A stretch of 64,000 bases of DNA from NCBI GenBank assembly GCA_024635755.1, contig JAGXIF010000024.1, positions 1 through 64,000 of the forward strand, in the 5' to 3' direction. Source of the DNA: Halothiobacillus sp. Lineage in GTDB: Bacteria; Pseudomonadota; Gammaproteobacteria; Halothiobacillales; Halothiobacillaceae. Of this stretch, positions 22,584 through 33,473 are shown one piece after another. A program made the translations under genes and the position numbers. The notes beneath the pieces are model-generated. The model worked only from the letters and a program-made list of their open reading frames with translations. It ran no database searches and had not been told where the DNA came from. The first letter of the stretch is position 1, and the number at the start of each line of letters is the position of its first letter.

Positions 22584-23399
22584 TCAGTGGTTGTCGTCGA
22601 CCGAGCGCACCCGGCCGAGTGCGGAAATCATGCCCTGAAGGATCTGCACCTCCTCCCGGCGCGGTTCGGCCCGGTTGAGCATCACCCGAATCCGGCGCAG
22701 CAGGCGCTCGGCCCGACGGGCCTGCTCCTGCGGATCGTCGCCGTCGAAGAACGTGGTGCCCTGCAAAAGCTGCTCGAGCCGCCGGCAGAGTGTAGCAAGC
22801 TCGGCCTTGCTCGCCGGCCGCTCGCTCCCGTCCGGACCCAGCGCCGGGGGCGGGGCCAGGGCGGCATGGAACAGCTCATAGGCGACCAGCTGGACGGCCT
22901 GGGCGAGATTGAGCACCGGGTAGTCCGGGTTGGCGTGAATCGCCAGCAGGCGGTCGGTCACGGCCAGCTCGGCATTGGTCAGGCCGGTGCGCTCGGCGCC
23001 GAACAGGATGCTGACGCGTCCCTCGGCCAGTGTTGCCTCAGCGGCCTGGTCGCGGATCATCCCGGCCGCCTCGCGACCGGCGTGCAGGGCCAGCGGCAGG
23101 GAGCGCACCCGCGCCGTGGTGGCCCAGACGGCCACCGAGCCGGCCACGGCCTCGTCGACCGCCGCGACGGTCCGCGCATTGTCGAGCACGTCCCCTGCAT
23201 GGGTGGCCACGGCCCGGGCCTTGGCGTCGACGGCGGCCTTGGGTGCCACCAGCACCAGGCGCGACAGCCCCATGGCCTTCATGGCCCGCGCGGCGGCGCC
23301 GATGTTTTCCGCCATCGAGGTCTGGCAGAGGACGATCTCGACACGATCCAGCCATGCGGCGGGCCGGATGGGGTGGTTTGCACTAGAGGTTTCGTTCAT
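22584..23399 (-). CDS. trmJ: tRNA (cytidine/uridine-2'-O-)-methyltransferase TrmJ
   Basis: 271 residues from ATG 23399; an ATG three codons upstream (23408) is equally possible. SPOUT-class methyltransferase modifying position 32 of several tRNAs. The N-terminal VEIVLCQTSMAENIGAAARAMKAMGL and the SAM-knot motifs SILFGAERTGLTNAEL and VLNLAQAVQLVAYELF are diagnostic. It is divergent from suhB, and the trmJ-cysE-iscR order matches the E. coli trmJ-iscR neighbourhood. Confidence 0.92.
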   Translation of the reverse strand: MNETSSANHPIRPAAWLDRVEIVLCQTSMAENIGAAARAMKAMGLSRLVLVAPKAAVDAKARAVATHAGDVLDNARTVAAVDEAVAGSVAVWATTARVRSLPLALHAGREAAGMIRDQAAEATLAEGRVSILFGAERTGLTNAELAVTDRLLAIHANPDYPVLNLAQAVQLVAYELFHAALAPPPALGPDGSERPASKAELATLCRRLEQLLQGTTFFDGDDPQEQARRAERLLRRIRVMLNRAEPRREEVQILQGMISALGRVRSVDDNH

Positions 23400-23429
23400 G
23401 GCTGACATGGTTGTCGGGGCGTTTGCGCG

Positions 23430-23435
23430 TATAAT
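23430..23435 (+). promoter_or_regulatory. Candidate -10 element upstream of suhB
   Basis: A perfect TATAAT lies 130 bases before the suhB start, in the divergent trmJ/suhB spacer. No strong -35 at 16-18 bases was found. If used, the leader is about 120 nucleotides long. Confidence 0.4.
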
Positions 23436-23564
23436 CGCGGGTCGACGACCGCAAACCAGCCCCGGAATGATCGATAAGCCGCGCCACGACTGGCACGCCA
23501 TTCATGCGGGAGCGCCCGGTCGAACGCTTTCTTCATTCGCTCGCCGAGCCGACACGAAAACATT

Positions 23565-24383
23565 ATGCCGCACCCCATGCTCAATATCGCCGTGCGCGCC
23601 GCCCGGGCCGCCGGCAGCGTCATCTCACGCAGCCATCATCGCATCAGCGACCTGACCATCGAGTCCAAGCGGCGCAACGATTACGTCAGCGATGTCGACC
23701 GACAGGCCGAGGGCGCCATCATCGACACGCTGCTCCGCGCCTACCCCGATCACGGCATTCTTGCCGAGGAATCCGGCGCAGGCGGCCAGGAAGGCTCGGA
23801 ATTCCGCTGGATCATCGACCCGCTGGATGGCACCACCAATTTCCTGCACGGCATCCCGCATTACGCGGTGTCGATCGCCCTGGAACGCCAGGGCCGCCTG
23901 GAACTGGGGGTGATCTACAACCCGGTCAACCAGGAGTTGTTCACCGCCGAGCGCGGCGCGGGGGCATTTCTCGACAACCGCCGCATCCGCGTCACCCCGC
24001 GCAAAGGACTCGAAGGCGCCCTGCTGGGCACCGGCATCCCGTTCCGGGACGACCAGAACCTCGAGCGCTACATCACCACCCTGCGGGCGCTGCACGGCCC
24101 GATCGCCGGCATTCGCCGCCCCGGTTCGGCCGCTCTGGACCTGGCTTACGTGGCCGCCGGGCGCTTCGACGGCTTCTGGGAGTACGGACTCAAGCCCTGG
24201 GACATGGCGGCCGGGGTGCTGCTGGTGCGCGAGGCCGGCGGCGTGGTAATCGACACGCAGGGCAGTGACCAATACCTCGACAATGGCAACGTCATCTGCG
24301 CCAACCCCAAGCTTACCCACGCGATGCTTCAAGCGATCAGCAAGGCCGAGAAGCAATACGACGCGGTCTCGCGTCCGAGCTGA
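23565..24383 (+). CDS. suhB: Inositol-1-monophosphatase family protein SuhB
   Basis: 272 residues. The N-terminus PHPMLNIAVRAARAAG matches the SuhB group. Metal-binding motifs typical of lithium-sensitive phosphatases are present: EES at about 66-68, WIIDPLDGTTNF at about 85-96, and PWDMAAG near 218-224. SuhB dephosphorylates myo-inositol-1-phosphate and, in E. coli, is also part of the rRNA transcription antitermination complex with Nus factors. A monocistronic unit ending at a strong bidirectional terminator. Confidence 0.95.
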   Translation: MPHPMLNIAVRAARAAGSVISRSHHRISDLTIESKRRNDYVSDVDRQAEGAIIDTLLRAYPDHGILAEESGAGGQEGSEFRWIIDPLDGTTNFLHGIPHYAVSIALERQGRLELGVIYNPVNQELFTAERGAGAFLDNRRIRVTPRKGLEGALLGTGIPFRDDQNLERYITTLRALHGPIAGIRRPGSAALDLAYVAAGRFDGFWEYGLKPWDMAAGVLLVREAGGVVIDTQGSDQYLDNGNVICANPKLTHAMLQAISKAEKQYDAVSRPS

Positions 24384-24413
24384 CCGCACCGCCTACCGCC
24401 GCGGGCGAAGGCC

Positions 24414-24493
24414 AAAAGCCCGCCGTCTTGAACTCCGCCGAACGCCGACCTCGTGTCGGGCCTTCAGGAACGGGTCAAGACGGCGGGCTTTTT
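24414..24493. terminator. Bidirectional terminator between suhB and secF
   Basis: An 18-base arm at 24414-24431 (AAAAGCCCGCCGTCTTGA) is exactly complementary to 24475-24492, followed by T at 24493. The loop is 43 bases and has a smaller inner stem (CCGAC/GTCGG). T-tracts occur in both directions, fitting its place between convergent suhB and secF. Confidence 0.85.
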
Positions 24494-24548
24494 CGTGCGT
24501 GGCCCTTCGACCCCCGGCACGGGCTCCGGGCGGCGATCACTGCCGGTC

Positions 24549-25490
24549 TCAGGGAGCGCTGTCCTCGACCTCCTTGAGGCGCTCGCGATCGTCGATCTTG
24601 AGCAGGTCCCGGCGTTTGAGCCCCATGTCCAGCGAGATCGCCGAGGCGACGTAGACCGAGGAGAACGTCCCGATGGCGATACCCAGCAGCAGGGTCAGCG
24701 AGAAGCCGTACAGCGCCTCGCCACCGAAGACGAACAGCGCCAGCGCAGTGAAGAACGTCGTTCCCGAGGTGATCACGGTGCGCGACATGGTCTGGTTGAT
24801 CGAGGCGTTCATCACGTCCTGTTCAGTTCCCTTGCGCATCTTCTGGAAGTTCTCGCGGATCCGGTCGAAGACCACGATGGTGTCGTTGATCGAATAGCCG
24901 GCCAGCGCCAGGAAGGCCGCCAGCACGGTCAGGTCAAAACGCAGACCGACCAGGCTCACGACGCCCAGCACCACGACCAGGTCGTGCGCCAAGGCGAGGA
25001 TCGCGCCGCCGGCCAGGCGCATTTGGAAGCGGAAGCCCACGTAGACCAGGATCCCGGCGAGCACCACCAGCAGGGCCAGCCCGCCGGCGTTGAACAGCTC
25101 GTCGCCCACCGCCGGGCCGACGTACTCTACCCGGCGCATCGTGACGTCCTCCGATTCGGACTGCAGCGCCATCAGCACCTGATCGGCGAGCCGCGACTGG
25201 CTCTCGCCGCTCGGCGGCAGGCGAATCAGCACCGACTCGGAAGAACCGAACAGTTGGGCGACGGCGTTATCGAATCCCTGTGCCTCGAGGGTCTCGCGCA
25301 CGGTCTCGATATCGGCCCCGCCGGGATAACCCAGCTCGACTACCACGCCACCGGTGAAGTCCAAGCCCAGATTGAGCCCCTTGGTGGCCAGCGAGCCGAC
25401 GGCCACCAGCAGCAGGATCACCGACAGGGCGTAGGCGAAGAAACGCTTGCCGAAAAAGTCGAAACGCGCGTTGGGCGGAAAGATGTTCAT
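24549..25490 (-). CDS. secF: Protein translocase subunit SecF
   Basis: 313 residues, six predicted membrane helices of the RND-like SecDF module. Typical segments are GLDFTGGVVVEL (about 37-48), the AALALAGYSINDTIVVFDRIREN motif, and the GTSFFTALALFVFGG-like stretch near 240. With SecD it uses the proton gradient to pull exported proteins through the translocon. It follows secD after 46 bases. Confidence 0.97.
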   Translation of the reverse strand: MNIFPPNARFDFFGKRFFAYALSVILLLVAVGSLATKGLNLGLDFTGGVVVELGYPGGADIETVRETLEAQGFDNAVAQLFGSSESVLIRLPPSGESQSRLADQVLMALQSESEDVTMRRVEYVGPAVGDELFNAGGLALLVVLAGILVYVGFRFQMRLAGGAILALAHDLVVVLGVVSLVGLRFDLTVLAAFLALAGYSINDTIVVFDRIRENFQKMRKGTEQDVMNASINQTMSRTVITSGTTFFTALALFVFGGEALYGFSLTLLLGIAIGTFSSVYVASAISLDMGLKRRDLLKIDDRERLKEVEDSAP

Positions 25491-25536
25491 AACTTACTCG
25501 TTCTGAATCGATTGCGGGCGACCCGGCGGGGCCAAA

Positions 25537-27399
25537 TCAGATGGACAGGTCCTTGATTCGCGCCTTGCGGCCATACACTAGGTTCGCCAGGGCACGCGAC
25601 AGCATCACCGCGGTAAACACCGAGGCGAGGATGCCGATCGACAGGGTCACGGCAAAGCCCTTGACCGGGCCGGTGCCAAAGGCGAACAGCGCCAGGGCGG
25701 CCAGCAGTGTGGTGATGTTGGCATCCAGGATGGTAGCGAAGGCCCGCTCGTAACCCGACTTGATGGCCGCGTGCGGGGTCATGCCGTTGCGCAACTCCTC
25801 GCGGATGCGCTCGAAGATCAGCACGTTGGCATCTACCGCCATGCCCACCGTCAGGACAATCCCCGCTATCCCCGGCAGGGTGAGCGTCGCCTGCAGCATC
25901 GAGAGAACGGCGATGATCAGGATCAGGTTGACCACCAAGGCGGTCACGGCGATCACGCCGAATACCCGGTAGTAGATCATCATGAAGATCGCCACCAGCA
26001 CGAAGCCGAGGATGGCGGCATTGACGCCCGCCTGGATGTTCTCGGCACCCAGACTCGGCCCGACGGTGCGCTCCTCGACGATGTCCATCGGCGCGCGCAG
26101 GGCGCCGGCACGCAACAGCAGCGAGAGGTTGCGCGCCTCCTGCGATGAGTCGAGCCCGGTGATCTGGAAGCGGTTGGCCAACTGATCGCGGATGGTCGCG
26201 ACGTTGATCACCTCCTCGACCAGCTTTTTCTCCTCAATCAGCTCGCCGTCGACCACCTTGGTATCGATGCGGTTCTCGATGAAGACCACGCCCATCTGCT
26301 GGCCGATGTTGTCACCGGTGATGTCGGCCATGCGCCGTGCGCCCTGGCTATCGAGATTGACGAACACCGCCGGCGAGCCGGAATCCTGGTCGAAGCCCGA
26401 CGAGGCGCCGGTTACCCGGTCGCCCGTGACGATCACCTGCCGCTTGAGCAGCACCGGCCCGCCATCGCGGCGCTGATAGAGCCCCGCCTGCGGCGGGATG
26501 CTGCCGGACTCGGCCGCATCGACCCAGTCCGCCGGGGAGCCGTGCACCAGGCGGAATTCTAGGGTGGCCGTCGCGCCGAGGATTTCCTTGGCCCGGACCG
26601 TGTCCTGGATACCCGGCAGTTCGACCACGATGCGACTGTCACCCTGTTGCTGGATCAGCGGCTCGGCCACGCCCAGCTCGTTGACCCGATTGCGCAAGGT
26701 TGTGATGTTCTGATCCAGGGCCGCGCGACGCTCCGTTTCGACCCCCTCGTCGGTCATCTGGGCCACGAGATAGGGTTCGCCTTCGATCTCGGCGGCATCA
26801 AACTCGAGGTCCTCGTAGCCGGCCGGCAGCCGCTCGACGGCCTGGTCGCGCCCCGCGGCGTCGCGGAAGCGTACGCGGATCTCCTGCTGGTCGGAGACCT
26901 CGGCCGACACATAACGCAACTCGGCACCACGCAGGTCCGCCCGCATGCCGTCGACCCGCCGCTCCAGCGCCGTCTTGACCGCCGCCTGCATGTCGACTTG
27001 CATCAAGAAGTGCACCCCGCCACGCAGGTCGAGGCCCAGATACATTGGCAGCGCGCCCAGGTCGGTGAGCCAGGAGGGCGCGGCCGGCGCCAGGTTGAGG
27101 GCGACCGGATAGTCACCCCCCAGCGCGGCGCGCACGACATCCACCGCCTCGAGCTGGTCATCGGTAGACTCAAACCGGATCAGGCCATCGTCGTTCTGCA
27201 TCTCGACCCGCTTGTACTCGATGCCGGCAGCGCGCAGCGCACTCTTGGCTTCCGTGAGCGCCGATTGCTCCATGCCGCCATCACGTTTGGATATCTGCAG
27301 GGCGGGTTCCTCGCCGAAGAAGTTCGGCAGGGCGTAAAACAGCCCGACCAGCACGACAACGACGACGATCAGATTCTTCCACAGGGGGTAGCGGTTCAT
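25537..27399 (-). CDS. secD: Protein translocase subunit SecD
   Basis: 620 residues. An N-terminal membrane helix (LIVVVVVLVGLFYALPNFF), a large periplasmic P1 head domain (GLDLRGGVHFLMQVDM ... VVELPGIQDTVRAKEILG), and five C-terminal helices with the AVDANVLIFERIREE motif. Partner of SecF in the Sec translocon. Order yajC-secD-secF is standard. Confidence 0.97.
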   Translation of the reverse strand: MNRYPLWKNLIVVVVVLVGLFYALPNFFGEEPALQISKRDGGMEQSALTEAKSALRAAGIEYKRVEMQNDDGLIRFESTDDQLEAVDVVRAALGGDYPVALNLAPAAPSWLTDLGALPMYLGLDLRGGVHFLMQVDMQAAVKTALERRVDGMRADLRGAELRYVSAEVSDQQEIRVRFRDAAGRDQAVERLPAGYEDLEFDAAEIEGEPYLVAQMTDEGVETERRAALDQNITTLRNRVNELGVAEPLIQQQGDSRIVVELPGIQDTVRAKEILGATATLEFRLVHGSPADWVDAAESGSIPPQAGLYQRRDGGPVLLKRQVIVTGDRVTGASSGFDQDSGSPAVFVNLDSQGARRMADITGDNIGQQMGVVFIENRIDTKVVDGELIEEKKLVEEVINVATIRDQLANRFQITGLDSSQEARNLSLLLRAGALRAPMDIVEERTVGPSLGAENIQAGVNAAILGFVLVAIFMMIYYRVFGVIAVTALVVNLILIIAVLSMLQATLTLPGIAGIVLTVGMAVDANVLIFERIREELRNGMTPHAAIKSGYERAFATILDANITTLLAALALFAFGTGPVKGFAVTLSIGILASVFTAVMLSRALANLVYGRKARIKDLSI

Positions 27400-27445
27400 C
27401 TTCTAGGGCCTTCGCGTGAGAGCCGCCTCGCGAGACGAGGCGCGT

Positions 27446-27474
27446 CCCGCCGACGGACTTCCGTGGTCGGCGGG
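27446..27474. other. Stable stem-loop between yajC and secD
   Basis: CCCGCCGAC at 27446-27454 pairs exactly with GTCGGCGGG at 27466-27474 across an 11-base loop. There is no T-tract on the minus strand, so it looks more like an mRNA processing or stability element within the operon than a terminator. Confidence 0.4.
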
Positions 27475-27524
27475 CAGGAATGACGAAGGGCCCGCCGTGG
27501 CGAGCCCTGAAACAACGGCGAGGG

Positions 27525-27863
27525 TCAGGCCTCGCGTGCGTCCTTGATCGTGCCCTTGGGCATGACCGAGGCGATAGCAAAACGCTGCACCACCACGGTG
27601 GTGTCGTCGGCGATCTCGAGCACCAGCAGCGTGTCGCCCAGGCCGACCACGCGACCCAGCATGCCGCCGGTGGTGGCAATCTCGTCGCCCTTCTCGATGG
27701 CCTCGACCAGCTTCTTGTGCTCCTTCTGGCGCTTGACCTGCGGCCGGATGAGCAGGAAGTACATCACGGCAAAGATGAGCAGAAGCGGCAGGAAGGTCGC
27801 CAGCAGGTTCGGCTCGCCACCGCCGCCCTGCGCCTGGGCCATGGCATCGCTGATAAAGAACAT
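27525..27863 (-). CDS. yajC: Preprotein translocase accessory subunit YajC
   Basis: 112 residues from ATG 27863 (MFFISDAMAQA), with a GGGAG ribosome site upstream. One membrane helix (LLATFLPLLLIFAVMYFLLI, about 20-39) is followed by RPQVKRQKEHKKL and a small cytosolic beta domain (GDEIATTGGMLGRVVGL). YajC associates with SecDF. A longer in-frame extension upstream lacks family similarity. Confidence 0.95.
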   Translation of the reverse strand: MFFISDAMAQAQGGGGEPNLLATFLPLLLIFAVMYFLLIRPQVKRQKEHKKLVEAIEKGDEIATTGGMLGRVVGLGDTLLVLEIADDTTVVVQRFAIASVMPKGTIKDAREA

Positions 27864-27981
27864 CGTGGTTGGTGCTCCCGATTGGTTTAAAAGTGAATCA
27901 ATTGATAACGCGCAAGTATGCCACAAGCACGGGGTTTTCCAGTGCCCCGACCCACGCGACGGCCGGCAACCGTCAGCGGCA

Positions 27982-30206
<2,225 letters not shown>

Positions 30207-30344
30207 GGCCGGCGCAGTCTACCCCGGCCCGGCGGGACAGGCCACCGGTCCCGCACGGCGAGCAACGTCGACCGGCAGACATGCTTTGAGCGGACACGAC
30301 GAAAGCCCCTGACGAAATCAGCGGTGTCATTGGAAAACGGCGGA

Positions 30345-30900
30345 GATTAGAGAGAAGGGAGGGCCTTCCTGGCCTGGAACAGATCCGATCGAGTGGTTCG
30401 AATCCTGGCGCAAGTCCTTGCGCTCAATCGTGCGTCCCGGTCCATGGGCGGGCTTGCGGCGAGTGCTTTTCCATAAGACAAGGCAGTGTCCGTTGCCGGT
30501 CCTGTTGCTTCTTAGCTCGCCTGCGGCCTTCCTGCGGTTTGCTTGTTGTTGCCGGTGATTGCCACCGATCTTTCGATGCGTCCCGCATCGTTCTGATGCC
30601 TTCCCTAGCAGCGCCCGTCCCTGAGCGCTCGGCGATCCTGTGATCGAGCTCGGCGTCCATGCCGATCGCGCCACTGCCTCCGTGGCGGTCCGCAAAAAAC
30701 CTGAACTCAATCCCGAGTGCCGGTTGTTTACGGTGCGCATCCCTTAACCTAGCGCCGTGCGCGTGCCGGTCGAAGCCGACAACCCGATCACTGGCAGATC
30801 CTCTGCCGTTTGCTTCCTGCGTGGACTTCCTTGCCCGCCAGTACGATCCGTCGGCCATCCTGGCCAGTGGGCTTCCTGCCCTTGTGCATCCGAGCACGGG
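30345..30900 (-). ncRNA. Candidate CsrB/RsmZ-type small RNA that sequesters CsrA/RsmA
   Basis: This stretch has no credible protein gene, and its minus strand is saturated with CsrA-binding signals. Between 30361 and 30960 I counted 27 GGA triplets on the minus strand against 4 on the plus strand. Many sit in loops of short perfect hairpins: GGGC-AGGAA-GCCC (30869-30881), GGCC-AGGAT-GGCC (30853-30865), GGCAGA-GGA-TCTGCC (30793-30807), CGATGCG-GGA-CGCATCG (30574-30590), GCGCAAG-GA-CTTGCGC (30408-30423), GGCC-AGGAA-GGCC (30362-30374). This is the architecture of CsrB, CsrC and RsmX/Y/Z RNAs, which titrate the translational repressor CsrA. At roughly 500-550 nucleotides it would be long for the class. 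A T6 run at 30693-30698 could split it into two RNAs. Ends are approximate: no clear -10 was found, and the 3' end may be the last GGCC hairpin followed by a CTCCCTTCTCTCT tract. Confidence 0.72.
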
Positions 30901-30971
30901 ACACATATTGCGCCTTTCGGATCGAGGCGAACAGACGAAAAAGCAAAAGGTTCCGTAGGAAATGTCGCTTT

Positions 30972-30997
30972 GTCTTGTAGGAATTTTCCTACAAGAC
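30972..30997. promoter_or_regulatory. Perfect palindrome resembling a GacA/UvrY upstream activating sequence
   Basis: A 12-base arm (GTCTTGTAGGAA), two-base centre (TT) and its exact complement. The core at 30976-30993, TGTAGG-N6-CCTACA, differs from the GacA consensus TGTAAG-N6-CTTACA by one symmetrical base per half. It lies about 95 bases upstream of the first GGA hairpin. A smaller TTCC-GTA-GGAA repeat is at 30952-30962. It could otherwise be a site for another LuxR/NarL-type regulator. Confidence 0.6.
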
Positions 30998-31025
30998 GGG
31001 GCGGACGCCCCGGACAGAGGAGGGG

Positions 31026-31844
31026 TCAACGGATCGGCTGGGCGGTAACTTCCTCACAGCCGTGGGCAAAAAAGCGGGCAACTGCGGCGAGAAACCCCGG
31101 CGTATCCTCGATATGCGGCCAGTGACGCGCCCGCTCGAGGGTGACGATGCAGCTCTGGGGGAAGTCGCGGGCAATCCGCTCCTCGTCGCCGGGCTCGATA
31201 TAGGCCGATTGCGCGCCGCGCACGAACAGCGCCGGCCCCAGGTAGAAGCCCGCCAGTGACGGCATGTCGGAGGTCTGCTCGTAGGCCGCCTTGAGCACGG
31301 GCAGATTGAACCGCCAGCGCCACTTGCCACCACTCCGCTCGAGGTTGGCGGCCAGAAACGCGCGCACCTCGGGTTCGAACACGTGGGCCGCCATCTGCTG
31401 ACGGGCATGGTCGCGCGATTCGAGCGTGTCCAGATCGACCGCATCCAGCGCGGCGAACACGTCCTGGTGCCAGGGCGGATACCATTTCGGCGCGATATCC
31501 ACGACCACCAGCCGCGCCACCCGCTCGGGGTAACGATCGGCCAGCACCATACCCAGTTTCCCGCCCAGGGAATGACCGATCAAATGCGCGCGCTCGATAC
31601 CGAGGCGATCCATCAGCGCGAGGACGTCGTCGGCCATCGCCTCGTAGCTCAACTCGCAGGCGTGCGGCGATCGGCCGTGATTGCGCAGATCCACATTGAT
31701 CACCCGGTAGTTCGCGCTCAACGACTGGGCAATGCCGCGCCAGTTCGAGAGCGAGCCGAACAGGCCATGCATGATGATCACCGGCAGGCCGCCACCGCGC
31801 TCCTCATAGTGCAGGTCAACCGCCGCGTTTTCGTTCGTCGTCAT
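31026..31844 (-). CDS. Alpha/beta hydrolase (YbfF-like esterase)
   Basis: 272 residues from ATG 31844 (MTTNENAAVDLHYEERGGG); 23 further in-frame codons upstream look non-coding. Alpha/beta fold: oxyanion motif IIMHGLFGSLSNW (about 23-35), nucleophile elbow GHSLGG with S92, acid and histidine near the C-terminus (RARHWPHIEDTPGF). The pattern DLRNHGRSPH is typical of the acyl-CoA/ester hydrolase YbfF group. No signal peptide. It is immediately upstream of the GGA-rich RNA region on the same strand. The substrate cannot be predicted. Confidence 0.85.
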   Translation of the reverse strand: MTTNENAAVDLHYEERGGGLPVIIMHGLFGSLSNWRGIAQSLSANYRVINVDLRNHGRSPHACELSYEAMADDVLALMDRLGIERAHLIGHSLGGKLGMVLADRYPERVARLVVVDIAPKWYPPWHQDVFAALDAVDLDTLESRDHARQQMAAHVFEPEVRAFLAANLERSGGKWRWRFNLPVLKAAYEQTSDMPSLAGFYLGPALFVRGAQSAYIEPGDEERIARDFPQSCIVTLERARHWPHIEDTPGFLAAVARFFAHGCEEVTAQPIR

Positions 31845-32005
31845 GTCAAAGGATTCCGTTGGAATGGGGCCGGTCGCCGGTCGGTGAGACGGGCGGGCCG
31901 CGAGTCTGGTCATGAGATACTACCAAACTGCGCATCCCCCGGCCGAGATCGAGCCGCGCCGCCACGACCCACTAGCCCCGCTCTCAAGCATCACAAGGTG
32001 CCTGC

Positions 32006-33319
32006 ATGTCCGACCCGCTCCCATCCTCCGCCAACCGCTGGCCGGCCCTGGAACTGCCCAAGGGGCGTATCTTCCCCGCCCAATTGGCCCTGGCCGCCGA
32101 CCTCCTCGCCCGCATCGACCGCGAGGGCCTGCCGGCCGACCGCGCCCTGCAGCGCGAGCTGGCAGGCCAGCGCAAGATGGGGCGACGAGACCGCGAGCGG
32201 GTGCGCGAACTGGTGCTGTTCGTGCTGCGCCACCGGCGGGTGATCGACTGGCTGCTGGGCGACGCCCCGCCGGCCATGGCCGCCCGGGTAGGTGTGGCGA
32301 TCGTGCTGGCCGACCGCATCGACCCGGTGCTGGCCGAAGCGGCCGGCCTGCCACCGCAGCGGGTCGAGCAGATCGAGACAGCGAGATTTTGCCCTTTTGC
32401 CGAACTGCCCCGAGCCGTGCGCTTCAACCTCTCGCCGGAAAACGAGGCGCACTGGCGCGCCCTCGACCCGACCGAGCCTGAGGCGCTGGCCCGCGCCCTC
32501 GACGAGCGCGCCCCGGTGGACCTGCACGTCAACCCGCGACGGCAGACCACCCGTGAGTTGCAGGACGAACTGGCCCAAGACGAGATCGAGACCACCCCCA
32601 TCGCCGGGCTGCCCTGCGGCCTGCGACTGGCTCGCCCGGCCCGACTGACGCGACTGCCGGCCTTTCTGGAGGGCGGCTTCGAGGTGCAGGACGCCGGCAG
32701 CCAGTGGATCGTCCAGGCGGTCGCGCCGCAGCCGGGCGAGCGGGTGCTGGATCTCTGCGCCGGGGCCGGCGGCAAGACGCTCGGCATCCTCGATGAGACC
32801 CGGGGCGCCGCGGCGGTGACCGCCTGCGACCTGCACGGCGAGCGGCTCGAGCGGCTCCGCCTGCGGGCCGAACGCCACGGCGACCACCACGTGGCCCTGC
32901 GGGCGCTCGATGCCACCGCAGCCTTACCAGCGGACCTGACCGGGTTCGACCGAGTGCTGATCGACGCCCCCTGCAGCGGGTCGGGCACCTGGCGCCGCCA
33001 CCCCGAGTTGCGCTGGGCATCGGTCGACTGGGCCGGGCTGGCAACCACCCAGCGTCGCCTGCTGGCCCATGGCGCGGCGGCCACGCGGCCCGGCGGATGG
33101 CTCGTCTATGCCACCTGCAGCCTGTGGCGGGCGGAGAACGAGGAGGTCGTCGCCGACTTTCTTTCCAGGCACGCCGGCTGGCAACTGGAGACCCCGGCGA
33201 CCGGCCGACTGCCGGACGATGCCCTCGACAGCCAGCTCGCGCGCCTGCGACCCGACCACCACCACTGCGACGGCTTTTTCATCGCCTGCCTGCGCGCGCC
33301 TGCCAGCGAGCCGGCATGA
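32006..33319 (+). CDS. rsmB: RsmB/NOL1/NOP2-type RNA cytosine-C5 methyltransferase
   Basis: 437 residues. An N-terminal NusB-like helical domain (about 20-115) precedes a Rossmann methyltransferase domain. SAM motif: VLDLCAGAGGKTLGILDE (about 247-264). Both cysteines of m5C-forming enzymes are present, in DAPCSGSGTWRRHPE and VYATCSLWRAENEEV. The domain order fits RsmB (16S C967), but the context (not next to fmt or trkA) and divergent N-terminus leave another RCMT specificity possible. It is transcribed divergently from the hydrolase. Confidence 0.85.
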   Translation: MSDPLPSSANRWPALELPKGRIFPAQLALAADLLARIDREGLPADRALQRELAGQRKMGRRDRERVRELVLFVLRHRRVIDWLLGDAPPAMAARVGVAIVLADRIDPVLAEAAGLPPQRVEQIETARFCPFAELPRAVRFNLSPENEAHWRALDPTEPEALARALDERAPVDLHVNPRRQTTRELQDELAQDEIETTPIAGLPCGLRLARPARLTRLPAFLEGGFEVQDAGSQWIVQAVAPQPGERVLDLCAGAGGKTLGILDETRGAAAVTACDLHGERLERLRLRAERHGDHHVALRALDATAALPADLTGFDRVLIDAPCSGSGTWRRHPELRWASVDWAGLATTQRRLLAHGAAATRPGGWLVYATCSLWRAENEEVVADFLSRHAGWQLETPATGRLPDDALDSQLARLRPDHHHCDGFFIACLRAPASEPA

Positions 33320-33473
33320 CAAACGGCCGGCACCCTGCCAAAACAGTGGACGGCTGAGGCATAATCGGACCGACGCGCGGCGGTCACAGGGCCGCTGTCC
33401 CAGGAAATGTAATCCAGGAACGTGACCCCCGGAGCTGTTACCCACGAACCATGGCTCCCGGCCAGGAGGCGAC

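Noticed and set aside
30394-30410. A GGTTCGAATCC string like a tRNA T-arm
   Set aside because: The flanks do not pair beyond two bases, and there is no acceptor, D or anticodon arm; it lies within the GGA-rich RNA region.
30207-31025. RNase P RNA, tmRNA or 6S RNA as an alternative for the non-coding region
   Set aside because: The conserved RNase P core and a tmRNA-like tRNA end with tag frame are not found; the GGA loop array fits the CsrB type instead.
30327-31029. Minus-strand reading frames of 137 and 201 codons in the gene desert
   Set aside because: They overlap each other in different frames, show no recognisable domain, and the DNA is better explained by regularly spaced hairpins with GGA loops.
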